A program made the position numbers and the translations under genes. DNA of 64,000 nt, taken from an uncultured Hungatella sp. Lineage in GTDB: Bacteria > Bacillota > Clostridia > Lachnospirales > Lachnospiraceae. The notes below the pieces were generated by a model. The model searched no databases and was not told the DNA's origin. It saw only the letters and a program-made list of their open reading frames with translations. The stretch covers positions 14,941-78,940 of the forward strand of contig CAJTOT010000003.1 of assembly GCA_910577935.1 (NCBI GenBank), in the 5' to 3' direction. Of this stretch, positions 8,495 through 15,608 are shown piece by piece (positions within the stretch are counted from its first letter, which is position 1; each line of letters begins with the position of its first letter).

Positions 8495-9817
8495 ATGGAG
8501 ACGAAAAATAAATTCTGGAAAGGTTTTTTGGCTGGAGCCCTGGTGATGGCGTTCGCCGGATTGTTGATTGTGGGGGTGTCGGCGGGAATCTTTCTTATAG
8601 GAAAAGCAGTGATGGATAATCCGGTTCAGATTGTGGAGGAGAACAGCCCTGCGGAATTGCCGGATGGGAAACTGGAATTTGGCCGGATTCTGGAGAAGAT
8701 GGGATATATCCAGGAGATCGTGGAGAATTACTATCTGTTCGAAGAAGACGAAAAACTGGTGGAAGACGGGATCTACACGGGTTTGATGTATGGACTTGAC
8801 GATCCCTATTCTGTCTACTACAATGAAGAGGACTACTTATCTCTTATGGAGGATACCGCAGGAGAGTACTGCGGCATCGGCGCTATGGTTTCCCAGAGCC
8901 TTGCCACGGGAATTTCCACGGTGATGAGGGTGTTTGAGAATTCCCCTTCCTTTGAGGCAGGGCTTCTGCCGGGAGATATCATCTACAAGGTGGAAGGAGA
9001 GGAAGTGGCAGGCATGGAGCTTGACCTGCTGGTCAGCAACTATATCAGAGGCGAGGAGGGCAGTAAGGTATCGATTGTGGTGCTCAGAGGAGATGCCAAC
9101 GAGGAGGTGGAGCTTACTATAGAGCGGCGCAGGATAGAAGTTCCCACGGTAGAGCATGAGATGCTGGAGAATAATGTGGGATACATTGAAGTATTGCAGT
9201 TCGACACCGTCACCAGCCAGCAGTTTAAAAACGCCGTCGACGATCTGGAAGAACAGGGTATGGAAAAGCTGATCATCGATCTCAGGGACAATCCGGGAGG
9301 TGTCCTGGACGCGGTTGTGGAGATGATGGCCTATGTGCTTCCGGAAGATAAGCTGGACGGCATGCTTGTTTACACGGAAGATAAAGACGGAAAGGGAGAG
9401 CGCTTCTTCTGCCAGGACGGAAAGCTTAAGTATGAAAGCGATTATGGCCCCAGCGGCAGCGATTACCCGAAGGAGGACGGACATGAGGTGGAGGTGCCTC
9501 TGGCGGTGCTGGTCAACGGAAATTCGGCCAGCGCTTCCGAAGTGTTCACAGGGGCGATCCTGGATTACGGCGCAGGCATTGTAGTGGGAACCCAGACATT
9601 CGGCAAGGGAATCGTCCAGAGCGTGCTTCCTCTGGGGGATGGGACAGCCATCAAGCTGACCACGGCCCACTATTATACACCGGCGGGAGTGGACCTTCAT
9701 GGGGAGGGGCTGGCTCCGGATATAGAAGTGGAACTGGATGAGGAATTGAGAACCAAAGCAGTAGTAGAGAAGAGTGAGGATAATCAGCTTCAGGCTGCCA
9801 TTGCAGCTCTTGAGTAG
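8495..9817 (+). CDS. S41 family carboxy-terminal processing protease
   Basis: This 440-residue CtpA-type protease is anchored by one N-terminal TM helix (residues 11-36, ALVMAFAGLLIVGVSAGIFL) and acts outside the membrane. A PDZ domain spans about residues 115-210 (NSPSFEAGLLPGDIIYKVEG). The S41 catalytic core carries the Ser in NGNSASASE (about 343) and the Lys in TFGKGIVQ (about 370), so it should be active. An acidic spacer (about 280-330) lies inside the core. It starts after GAGAGGAGTCAGAG. Family proteases trim exported proteins or cell-wall hydrolases; the position behind ftsEX suggests a link to septal wall remodelling (inference). Confidence 0.9.
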   Translation: METKNKFWKGFLAGALVMAFAGLLIVGVSAGIFLIGKAVMDNPVQIVEENSPAELPDGKLEFGRILEKMGYIQEIVENYYLFEEDEKLVEDGIYTGLMYGLDDPYSVYYNEEDYLSLMEDTAGEYCGIGAMVSQSLATGISTVMRVFENSPSFEAGLLPGDIIYKVEGEEVAGMELDLLVSNYIRGEEGSKVSIVVLRGDANEEVELTIERRRIEVPTVEHEMLENNVGYIEVLQFDTVTSQQFKNAVDDLEEQGMEKLIIDLRDNPGGVLDAVVEMMAYVLPEDKLDGMLVYTEDKDGKGERFFCQDGKLKYESDYGPSGSDYPKEDGHEVEVPLAVLVNGNSASASEVFTGAILDYGAGIVVGTQTFGKGIVQSVLPLGDGTAIKLTTAHYYTPAGVDLHGEGLAPDIEVELDEELRTKAVVEKSEDNQLQAAIAALE

Positions 9818-9831
9818 AAAGGATACGGGAT

Positions 9832-10149
9832 ATGGGTATATATAGTGATGTCATGAGACGAGTGAACAGTGATAACCTGACGGCGCATCTGCTGTATGAT
9901 GTAAGTCAGGCGGAAGACAAAAATGAGGAGCGTGTGGAGAAAAGAGTCAGCCAGGCATATGAGACGCTGTTTCAGCAGCTGAAGGCGGTTATCCCGTCTG
10001 CTGACCCGGACAACGACGAACTGATGGATGCCATAGTCAATTTTGCGAAAACCTTTGAGGAGGTCTACTTTGAGGTGGGCCTGGCGGCAGGCTTTGAGAT
10101 GTACAAAAATATGGAGAAAAAGATTCAGCGGCTGAAAGAGGAAGAATGA
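9832..10149 (+). CDS. Small helical hypothetical protein
   Basis: A 105-residue, highly charged, predicted all-helical cytoplasmic protein with no signal peptide or TM segment. The C-terminal part (FEEVYFEVGLAAGFEMYKNM) is amphipathic and resembles small uncharacterised Firmicute proteins of about 100 residues (DUF6809-like, from memory and not verified). It starts 14 bases after the protease stop and overlaps the acetyltransferase by 4 bases (ATGA). That spacing supports a real, cotranscribed gene. Function is not recognised. Confidence 0.7.
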   Translation: MGIYSDVMRRVNSDNLTAHLLYDVSQAEDKNEERVEKRVSQAYETLFQQLKAVIPSADPDNDELMDAIVNFAKTFEEVYFEVGLAAGFEMYKNMEKKIQRLKEEE

Positions 10150-10748
10150 AACTGAACAATACACCTACATTGGAGACAGAACGACTTATACTGAGAAAAT
10201 TTACAGAAGATGACATACAGGCTATTTATGACATTTACAGTGACCAGGAGGTCAACAGATTCCTGCCCTGGTTCCCGGTAAAGACTATGGAGGAGGCCAG
10301 GGAAGTGTTTGAAGAGCACTATGCCCACATATACAATCAGCCCAGGGGATACCGCTACGCGGTGTGTCTGAAGGGCGAAAACGTGCCTGTGGGATATGTG
10401 CATGTGGGGACGGATGACAGCTTTGACCTGGGCTATGGGCTGAGAAAGGAATTCTGGCGCCGGGGTCTGATGACGGAGGCGGCGAAGGCGGTGATCGGGC
10501 AGGTGAAGAGAGACGGATTTCCCTACCTTACCGCCACCCATGATGTGGAGAACCCTCACAGCGGAGACGTGATGAGGAAGCTGGGCATGCAGTATGAGTA
10601 TACCTATGAAGAGCAGTGGCAGCCTAAGAATACCATGGTTACATTCAGGCTGTACCAGCTGAATTTTGACAACAGCAATATCAGGAGATACGACAAATAC
10701 TGGATTGTCTCGAAGGTACACTATATCGAAGAGGAGCTGCGGGAATGA
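10146..10748 (+). CDS. GNAT family N-acetyltransferase (RimJ/RimL-like)
   Basis: A 200-residue GNAT fold. It opens with the typical TLETERLILRKFTEDDIQAI, has the beta-4/5 region GYGLRKEFWRRGLMTEAAKA (acetyl-CoA pyrophosphate loop region) and the late motif ATHDVENPHSGDVMRKLGMQ. It resembles ribosomal-protein or small-molecule acetyltransferases of the RimJ/RimL type; the substrate is unknown. Its start overlaps the preceding stop by 4 bases, so it is translated together with the small helical protein. Confidence 0.85.
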   Translation: MKLNNTPTLETERLILRKFTEDDIQAIYDIYSDQEVNRFLPWFPVKTMEEAREVFEEHYAHIYNQPRGYRYAVCLKGENVPVGYVHVGTDDSFDLGYGLRKEFWRRGLMTEAAKAVIGQVKRDGFPYLTATHDVENPHSGDVMRKLGMQYEYTYEEQWQPKNTMVTFRLYQLNFDNSNIRRYDKYWIVSKVHYIEEELRE

Positions 10749-10787
10749 GGGCAGTGACAGTGTAAATCCTGGAGAAAAGAGGTTAGA

Positions 10788-11996
10788 ATGCAGATGGGAA
10801 CGGCTGTGGTGATATTGAAAAAAGGCCAGGGGCGCAGTCTGAAAGCAGGAGGCGCCTGGATCTATGACAATGAGATTGACCGGATTCAGGGGGATTTTTC
10901 TGACGGGGACATGGTCCGGGTGGAAGACTTCGACGGGTATCCCATGGGACAGGGGTTTATCAACACTAAGTCCACTATCACAGTCCGCATGATGACCAGG
11001 AAAAAGGACGCGGTGGTGGACGGGGATTTCATTGAGATGAGAGTCCGCGACGCGTGGAACTACCGGAAGGACACGGTGGATACTTCCAGCTGCCGGATCA
11101 TCTTCGGGGAAGCGGACTTTCTGCCTGGGATCGTCATCGACAAGTTCTCCGACGTTCTGGTGGTGGAATCCCTGGCTCTTGGAATCGACCGGTGGAAACC
11201 TGTGATTGTGGAAAAACTGAAAAAGGTTCTTGAGGAAGACAAAATCTCTGTCCGCGGGGTCTACGAGAGGAGCGACGCCAAGGTGCGCCTCCAGGAGGGG
11301 ATGGAGCGGTTTAAGGGATTTATAGGGGAGCCTTTTGACACCAGGGTCGAGATTTCCGAAAACGGAGTTAAGTATGTGGTGGACGTGGAGGACGGCCAGA
11401 AGACGGGATTTTTCCTGGATCAGAAATACAACCGCCAGGCCGTAGGACGGCTGTGCGCCGGAAAGAAGGTGCTGGACTGCTTTACCCACACAGGTTCTTT
11501 CGCTTTGAATGCCGGGAGGGCGGGGGCAGAGTCGGTGCTGGGGGTGGACGCGTCGGAGCTGGGGGTAGAGCAGGCACGGGAGAACGCCAGGCTCAACGGG
11601 CTGGAAGACAGGGTGAAGTTCGTGTGCGCCGACGTGTTTGAGCTGCTGCCCAGGCTGGAGAGAGAGGGAGAACGGTTTGACGTGGTGATTCTGGACCCTC
11701 CGGCCTTTACAAAGTCCCGGAATTCTGTGAAAAATGCTGTAAAAGGCTACCGGGAGATTAATGTGAGAGGGCTGAAGCTGGTGAAGGACGGCGGTTATCT
11801 GGCCACCTGTTCCTGTTCCCATTTCATGGACCCGGAACTGTTTGCCAAGACTGTCAGAGAGGCGGCTGCGGGAGTGCATAGGAGGCTGCGCCAGGTGGAA
11901 TACAGGACTCAGGCGGCAGACCATCCCATCCTCTGGGCGGCGGACTCGTCTTACTATCTGAAATTTTATATATTTCAGGTTTGTGAGGAGAGATAG
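10788..11996 (+). CDS. rlmI: 23S rRNA m5C methyltransferase, RlmI family
   Basis: A 402-residue class I SAM-dependent RNA methyltransferase of the RlmI/YccW family, which in E. coli makes m5C1962 in 23S rRNA. An N-terminal PUA domain (about residues 1-75, LKKGQGRSLKAGGAWIYDNE) precedes an EEHEE-type linker and the catalytic domain: motif I LDCFTHTGSFALNAGRAGA (about 230), acidic VLGVDASE, and motif IV VVILDPPAFTKSR (about 302). TCSCSHFM near residue 345 carries the catalytic Cys region. The start follows AAAAGAGGTTAGA; a second in-frame ATG lies 6 bases downstream. A terminator lies 80 bases after the stop. Confidence 0.88.
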   Translation: MQMGTAVVILKKGQGRSLKAGGAWIYDNEIDRIQGDFSDGDMVRVEDFDGYPMGQGFINTKSTITVRMMTRKKDAVVDGDFIEMRVRDAWNYRKDTVDTSSCRIIFGEADFLPGIVIDKFSDVLVVESLALGIDRWKPVIVEKLKKVLEEDKISVRGVYERSDAKVRLQEGMERFKGFIGEPFDTRVEISENGVKYVVDVEDGQKTGFFLDQKYNRQAVGRLCAGKKVLDCFTHTGSFALNAGRAGAESVLGVDASELGVEQARENARLNGLEDRVKFVCADVFELLPRLEREGERFDVVILDPPAFTKSRNSVKNAVKGYREINVRGLKLVKDGGYLATCSCSHFMDPELFAKTVREAAAGVHRRLRQVEYRTQAADHPILWAADSSYYLKFYIFQVCEER

Positions 11997-12073
11997 AGGG
12001 GTGATATACATAAAACTTAAATCAAAGAGTTATCAAGTGGTTCCTGGGGTCCATGCTCCAGATAGACCGGAAT

Positions 12074-12114
12074 GCCGAAAATCAGAATCAGGGGATTTTC
12101 GGCTTTTTGTTTTT
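12074..12114 (+). terminator. Terminator after rlmI
   Basis: GCCGAAAATC (12074-12083) pairs perfectly with GATTTTCGGC (12094-12103), followed by TTTTTGTTTTT. It closes the ftsEX-to-rlmI gene group. Confidence 0.9.
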
Positions 12115-12127
12115 CAACAAAATATTA

Positions 12128-12256
12128 AATCATAAGAAATATTCTCTGTGTCATAAGTTGTTAGGACATTCAGATATCAATATAACCTAAAAGAAGTATA
12201 TCCATATACTCCACGGACAGTTGGAGGCATCTGTGATGAAGATGCAGAAGATTTAG
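12128..12256 (+). pseudogene. C-terminal remnant of a tyrosine recombinase (phage/ICE integrase)
   Basis: In frame from about 12128 the DNA reads ...CHKLLGHSDINIT, stop, KKYIHILHGQLEASVMKMQ, stop. LLGHSDI.IT followed by a Y-x-H segment is the hallmark of the tyrosine-recombinase C-terminus, where the HxLGH box precedes the catalytic Tyr (LLGHSDISTT..IYTH in intact enzymes). An in-frame TAA at 12188 and the lack of the rest of the gene show it is dead. It lies about 200 bases from the 3' end of tRNA-Arg, a common attachment site, so it is probably the scar of a lost element. Confidence 0.7.
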
Positions 12257-12456
12257 AAATTCATACAACCTACCAGACGGGATAATATTGATTATACATA
12301 AGGCGACATGAATATTAACAGGCACGCAGCAGGAGATATAAAGGTCTCTAGCTGTGGGCTGACATCAACGATTCCTGAACATGGGAAAAATTGAAAAAAC
12401 ACTGTAAAATCAGGGATTTCAGCATTCTCAGCCCCGGGCTGAAGGCGCAAAAATAA

Positions 12457-12528
12457 TGCGTCTGAGAGGAATCGAACCTCCGCACGCGGCTCCGGAGGCC
12501 ACTGCTCTATCCACTGAGCTACAGACGC
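12457..12528 (-). tRNA. tRNA-Arg (anticodon CCG)
   Basis: Read on the minus strand: acceptor GCGTCTG/CAGACGC, D-arm GCTC..GAGC, anticodon stem GTGGC/GCCGC (one G-U) around CTCCGGA with CCG as the anticodon (reads CGG), and a TTCGATT T-loop. No CCA is encoded. Its 3' end faces the integrase remnant, compatible with past use as an attachment site. The stretch 12257-12456 holds no gene; it contains a GC-rich palindrome (CAGCCCCGGGCTG) of unknown role. Confidence 0.93.
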
Positions 12529-12574
12529 ATTACTGTTATCATACTACAATATTGAAAAAGATGCAAGTAAAAAA

Positions 12575-12603
12575 TTGATTTTTTCCCTCTTTTTTGCTAG
12601 AAT
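12575..12603 (+). promoter_or_regulatory. Promoter for the membrane-anchored orphan gene
   Basis: TTGATT (12575-12580) and TAGAAT (12598-12603) are exactly 17 bases apart and 35 bases upstream of the ATG at 12638. Finding the -35 box at 12575 rules out the longer open frame that begins there. Confidence 0.7.
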
Positions 12604-12637
12604 AGAGCAAGACTTAAAGGCCGGGAGGTACAAAAAC

Positions 12638-13549
12638 ATGGTAAATCGGAGAAGGCCGGGGAGAGGAGACCAGGCTGAGGGCGCGCTTGTGAGACTGCTG
12701 CGGTTTGGGATCATTCCCGCGGTTGTGATTATATTGATTATAGTCATTGTCCAGCTGGACAAGGGGAAAGAGACGGGAGGAGACGACTCCTACCTGGATG
12801 TGCAGTACGCGGACAAGGGAAAGCTGGAGACAACAGAGGGAACAGGAGAGAACGCGGAGTCCGGGGAGAGGGGAGACCCGGGGGAAACCGGTGAGGACGG
12901 CGGGGAAGCGCTGCCGGCAGGCGGTGATCCGGATGCGGCCGGCGACGGGCGGACAGATGGTGACGGGCAGGGGGATGGGGACGACAGCGAGGCCGGCGAG
13001 GCTGCGGCTGCGGCGGACCCGTCTCAGTTTCCCCTGCAGCAGGACGTCATGCTGGAGCTGACAGGCCTTGTCCAATCCTACTGCCAGGCGAAAGAGGAGT
13101 GTGACCCGGAGCTTCTGGCGTGGGTGTTCGGCATAGATGACTGGTCAGAGGAGGAGAAGGAGGATGAGCGGGCCAGGATGGAGCTGGTGAAGGCCAGCGT
13201 GAAAGGCTATGAGAATATTTCCTGCTATTCGATTCAGGGGCCGGAACAGGACTCCTATGTGATTTTTCCGTATTATGAGATCCGCTACCGGGAGACAGAG
13301 ACGCTGATGCCGGCGTTCAGCTGGGGGTATGCGAAGAAAGACGAAAGCGGGAGATACTATATGGTCCAGGAGGCAGACCCGTCGGTGAACGACTATATCA
13401 GGAAAGTGGGCGAGAAGGCAGAGGTGAAGGCAGTGAAGGCGCAGATTCAGGAGCGGCAGCAGGAGGCGATTGCCGCGGACCAGGTTTTGGAGAAGATCTA
13501 TGGCAGCACGGGGGCGTCGGAAGTGATCATCGGCGGTGTAGGAGGCTGA
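12638..13549 (+). CDS. Membrane-anchored protein of unknown function
   Basis: A 303-residue protein. A basic N-terminus (VNRRRPGRGDQ) precedes one TM helix (about residues 22-40, FGIIPAVVIILIIVIVQL). Next comes a Gly/Asp/Glu-rich, low-complexity spacer (about 45-130) and an extracytoplasmic domain of about 165 residues (VMLELTGLVQSYCQAKEECD to the end) that I do not recognise. Topology should be N-in, C-out. ATG 12638 has GGGAGG nine bases upstream and sits 35 bases after a good promoter. queA follows after 108 bases. The C-terminal domain pattern (short helices, then FPYYEIRYRETE) resembles small secreted NTF2-like folds, but this is only an impression. Confidence 0.75.
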   Translation: MVNRRRPGRGDQAEGALVRLLRFGIIPAVVIILIIVIVQLDKGKETGGDDSYLDVQYADKGKLETTEGTGENAESGERGDPGETGEDGGEALPAGGDPDAAGDGRTDGDGQGDGDDSEAGEAAAAADPSQFPLQQDVMLELTGLVQSYCQAKEECDPELLAWVFGIDDWSEEEKEDERARMELVKASVKGYENISCYSIQGPEQDSYVIFPYYEIRYRETETLMPAFSWGYAKKDESGRYYMVQEADPSVNDYIRKVGEKAEVKAVKAQIQERQQEAIAADQVLEKIYGSTGASEVIIGGVGG

Positions 13550-13657
13550 GAATATGTTCGCGGGGGAGAAGATACGGATCTCTTGCAGAACAGGCGCGTA
13601 TATAAATAGGTATATCAATGGATATCATAAGTGATGACAGGAAATGTGGAGGAGCCA

Positions 13658-14683
13658 ATGAACGTATCTGAGTTTAATTTTGATTTGCCCCAGGAACTGA
13701 TTGCCCAGGACCCCCTGGAGGACCGATCTTCTTCCAGACTGTTGGTGCTGGACAAGGAGACAGGAGAGATTCGGCACAGAGGATTCAGGGATCTTTTGTC
13801 TTTTTTGAGAGCGGGAGACTGCCTTGTAATCAATGACACGAAAGTGATACCGGCCCGTCTCTACGGGGTGAAGGAGGAGACAGGGGCGCGCATTGAGGTG
13901 CTTCTCCTTAAGAGAAAAGAAAAGGATGTGTGGGAGACTCTGGTAAAGCCGGGAAAGAAGGCGCGGCCCGGCACGGTGATCTCTTTCGGAGAGGGGCTTT
14001 TGAGGGGAGAGGTGACGGAAGTGGCGGAGGAGGGAAACCGGCTGATCCGGTTTTCTTATCAGGGAATTTTTGAGGAGATTCTGGACAGACTGGGTCAGAT
14101 GCCTCTGCCGCCTTATATTACCCATGAGCTGAGGGATAAAAACCGGTATCAGACAGTCTATGCCAGACATGACGGCTCGGCGGCGGCGCCTACGGCGGGG
14201 CTTCATTTTACGGAGGAACTGCTTAAGGAGATCGAGGATATGGGGGTGACCATCGCCCATGTGACGCTCCACGTAGGGCTCGGAACCTTCCGGCCGGTGA
14301 AGGTGGAGAATATCCTGGACCACCATATGCACTCGGAGTTCTACATGGTGGAGGAGGAAGAGGCGGAGAAGGTCAACAGGGCCAGGAGAGAGGGGGGACG
14401 TGTGGTCTGCGTGGGGACGACCAGCTGCCGCACGGTGGAATCCGCGTCGGATGAGGACGGGATTTTGAAAGCCGGAAGCGGGTGGACGGACATTTTTATT
14501 TATCCTGGATATAAGTTCAAAGTCCTTGACTGTCTGGTGACGAATTTTCATCTGCCTGAGTCCACTCTGGTGATGCTGGTGTCGGCTCTGGCGGGGCGGG
14601 AGCATGTCCTCCACGCTTACCAGGAGGCTGTCAGAGAGAAGTACAGATTTTTCAGTTTCGGCGATGCCATGCTGATTATGTGA
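13658..14683 (+). CDS. queA: S-adenosylmethionine:tRNA ribosyltransferase-isomerase QueA
   Basis: QueA adds the cyclopentene ring precursor to preQ1 in tRNA, the penultimate step of queuosine synthesis. The 341-residue product carries family hallmarks: FNFDLPQELIAQDPLEDRSS at the N-terminus, INDTKVIPARLYG (about residue 55), GSAAAPTAGLHFT (about 170), HVGLGTFRPVKVE (about 207), and NFHLPESTLVMLVSA (about 295). The ATG at 13658 was chosen because GGAGG lies 7 bases upstream; the longer frame from 13631 lacks a site. No tgt gene is adjacent. It begins a tight run with rluF, ligA and metA. Confidence 0.95.
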   Translation: MNVSEFNFDLPQELIAQDPLEDRSSSRLLVLDKETGEIRHRGFRDLLSFLRAGDCLVINDTKVIPARLYGVKEETGARIEVLLLKRKEKDVWETLVKPGKKARPGTVISFGEGLLRGEVTEVAEEGNRLIRFSYQGIFEEILDRLGQMPLPPYITHELRDKNRYQTVYARHDGSAAAPTAGLHFTEELLKEIEDMGVTIAHVTLHVGLGTFRPVKVENILDHHMHSEFYMVEEEEAEKVNRARREGGRVVCVGTTSCRTVESASDEDGILKAGSGWTDIFIYPGYKFKVLDCLVTNFHLPESTLVMLVSALAGREHVLHAYQEAVREKYRFFSFGDAMLIM

Positions 14684-14695
14684 AAGAAGGTTATT

Positions 14696-15607
14696 ATGGA
14701 AGAGCTTCGTTTAAATAAGTATTTAAGCGATATAGGCGTCTGTTCCCGGAGGGAGGCGGACCGGCTGATCCAGGCGGGAAAGGTTCTGGTTGACGGAAAA
14801 AGGGCTGTCATGGGCATGAAGGTCTGCGGTAATGAGAAGGTAATCTGTGATGTAAAGACGGTGAGGGCGGAGATGGGAACGGGGGAGAGCGCTGACTCCG
14901 CAGACGGAGACGGAGCCAGGCCGCCGAGAGTGCTTCTGGCGGTGAACAAGCCCAGGGGGGTGGTGTGTACCACTTCGGACAAGGACCGCGCCGAGAATAT
15001 TGTGGAGATGGTGAATTATCCTGTCCGGGTTTATCCGGCAGGGAGGCTTGACAAAGACTCGGAAGGGCTCATTTTTCTCACCAACCAGGGAGAACTGGTG
15101 AATCAGATGATGCGGGGCGCCAACGGCCACGAGAAAGAGTATGTGGTATGGGTAGATAAACCGCTGACCAAGGATTTTGTCAAAAAGATGGAGGCGGGTG
15201 TCTGTCTGGAGGAACTGGGGGTGACTACCAGGCCCTGTAAAGTCACGGTTACAGGGAGCAGGCAGTTCCGCATCATTCTCACCCAGGGACTGAACCGGCA
15301 GATACGCCGTATGTGCGAGACCTTCGGCTACCATGTCAGAGGGCTTCGCCGCATTCGGATCATGAACGTGGAACTGGGAGATTTGAGGTTGGGAACCTGG
15401 AGACAAGTGACCCGTGAGGAGTATGAGACATTAACAGATATGCTGGGGGAGACACCGGGAAACCGGGATGGCAAGCCGGAGAACCGGGCAGGCAGGTTGG
15501 AGAACCGGGCAGGCAGGCCGGGAAACCAGGAAGACAGGCCGGGAAACCGGCAACAGGCTGGGAAATCGAAAAGACAGGCCTCTGCGCCGATGAATCAGGA
15601 GGAGTGA
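14696..15607 (+). CDS. rluF: rRNA pseudouridine synthase, RluF/RsuA family
   Basis: A 303-residue synthase with an N-terminal S4 RNA-binding domain (RLNKYLSDIGVCSRREADRL, residues about 4-50) and a RsuA/RluF catalytic domain: KPRGVVCTTSD, catalytic Asp in AGRLDKDSEGLIFLTN (about residue 120), and RQIRRMCETFGYHVRGLRR. The NRQIRRMCE form fits the RluF branch (23S rRNA, U2604 in E. coli). The last 55 residues are an unusual hydrophilic tail made of 7-residue repeats (ENRAGRL, ENRAGRP, GNQEDRP), encoded by a 21-bp tandem DNA repeat. The gene ends 1 base before ligA. Confidence 0.88.
   Translation: MEELRLNKYLSDIGVCSRREADRLIQAGKVLVDGKRAVMGMKVCGNEKVICDVKTVRAEMGTGESADSADGDGARPPRVLLAVNKPRGVVCTTSDKDRAENIVEMVNYPVRVYPAGRLDKDSEGLIFLTNQGELVNQMMRGANGHEKEYVVWVDKPLTKDFVKKMEAGVCLEELGVTTRPCKVTVTGSRQFRIILTQGLNRQIRRMCETFGYHVRGLRRIRIMNVELGDLRLGTWRQVTREEYETLTDMLGETPGNRDGKPENRAGRLENRAGRPGNQEDRPGNRQQAGKSKRQASAPMNQEE
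15457..15560 (+). repeat. 21-bp in-frame tandem repeat in the rluF 3' end
   Basis: Five degenerate units with a period of 21 bases (starts 15457, 15478, 15499, 15520, 15541; core GGGAAACCGGG.AGGCAGG). Units 2 and 3 differ at only two of 21 positions, suggesting recent slippage. Because 21 is a multiple of three, copy-number change only lengthens or shortens the protein tail. Confidence 0.85.
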
Positions 15608-15608
15608 C

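Noticed and set aside
10125..12011. 628-codon open frame on the minus strand
   Set aside because: It lies opposite the acetyltransferase and rlmI genes, has His/Leu/Arg-rich composition typical of antisense frames in GC-biased DNA, and no ribosome site or family motif.
12420..12450. GC palindrome near tRNA-Arg as a tRNA terminator
   Set aside because: On the minus strand the T run comes before the stem instead of after it, so it does not have terminator layout.
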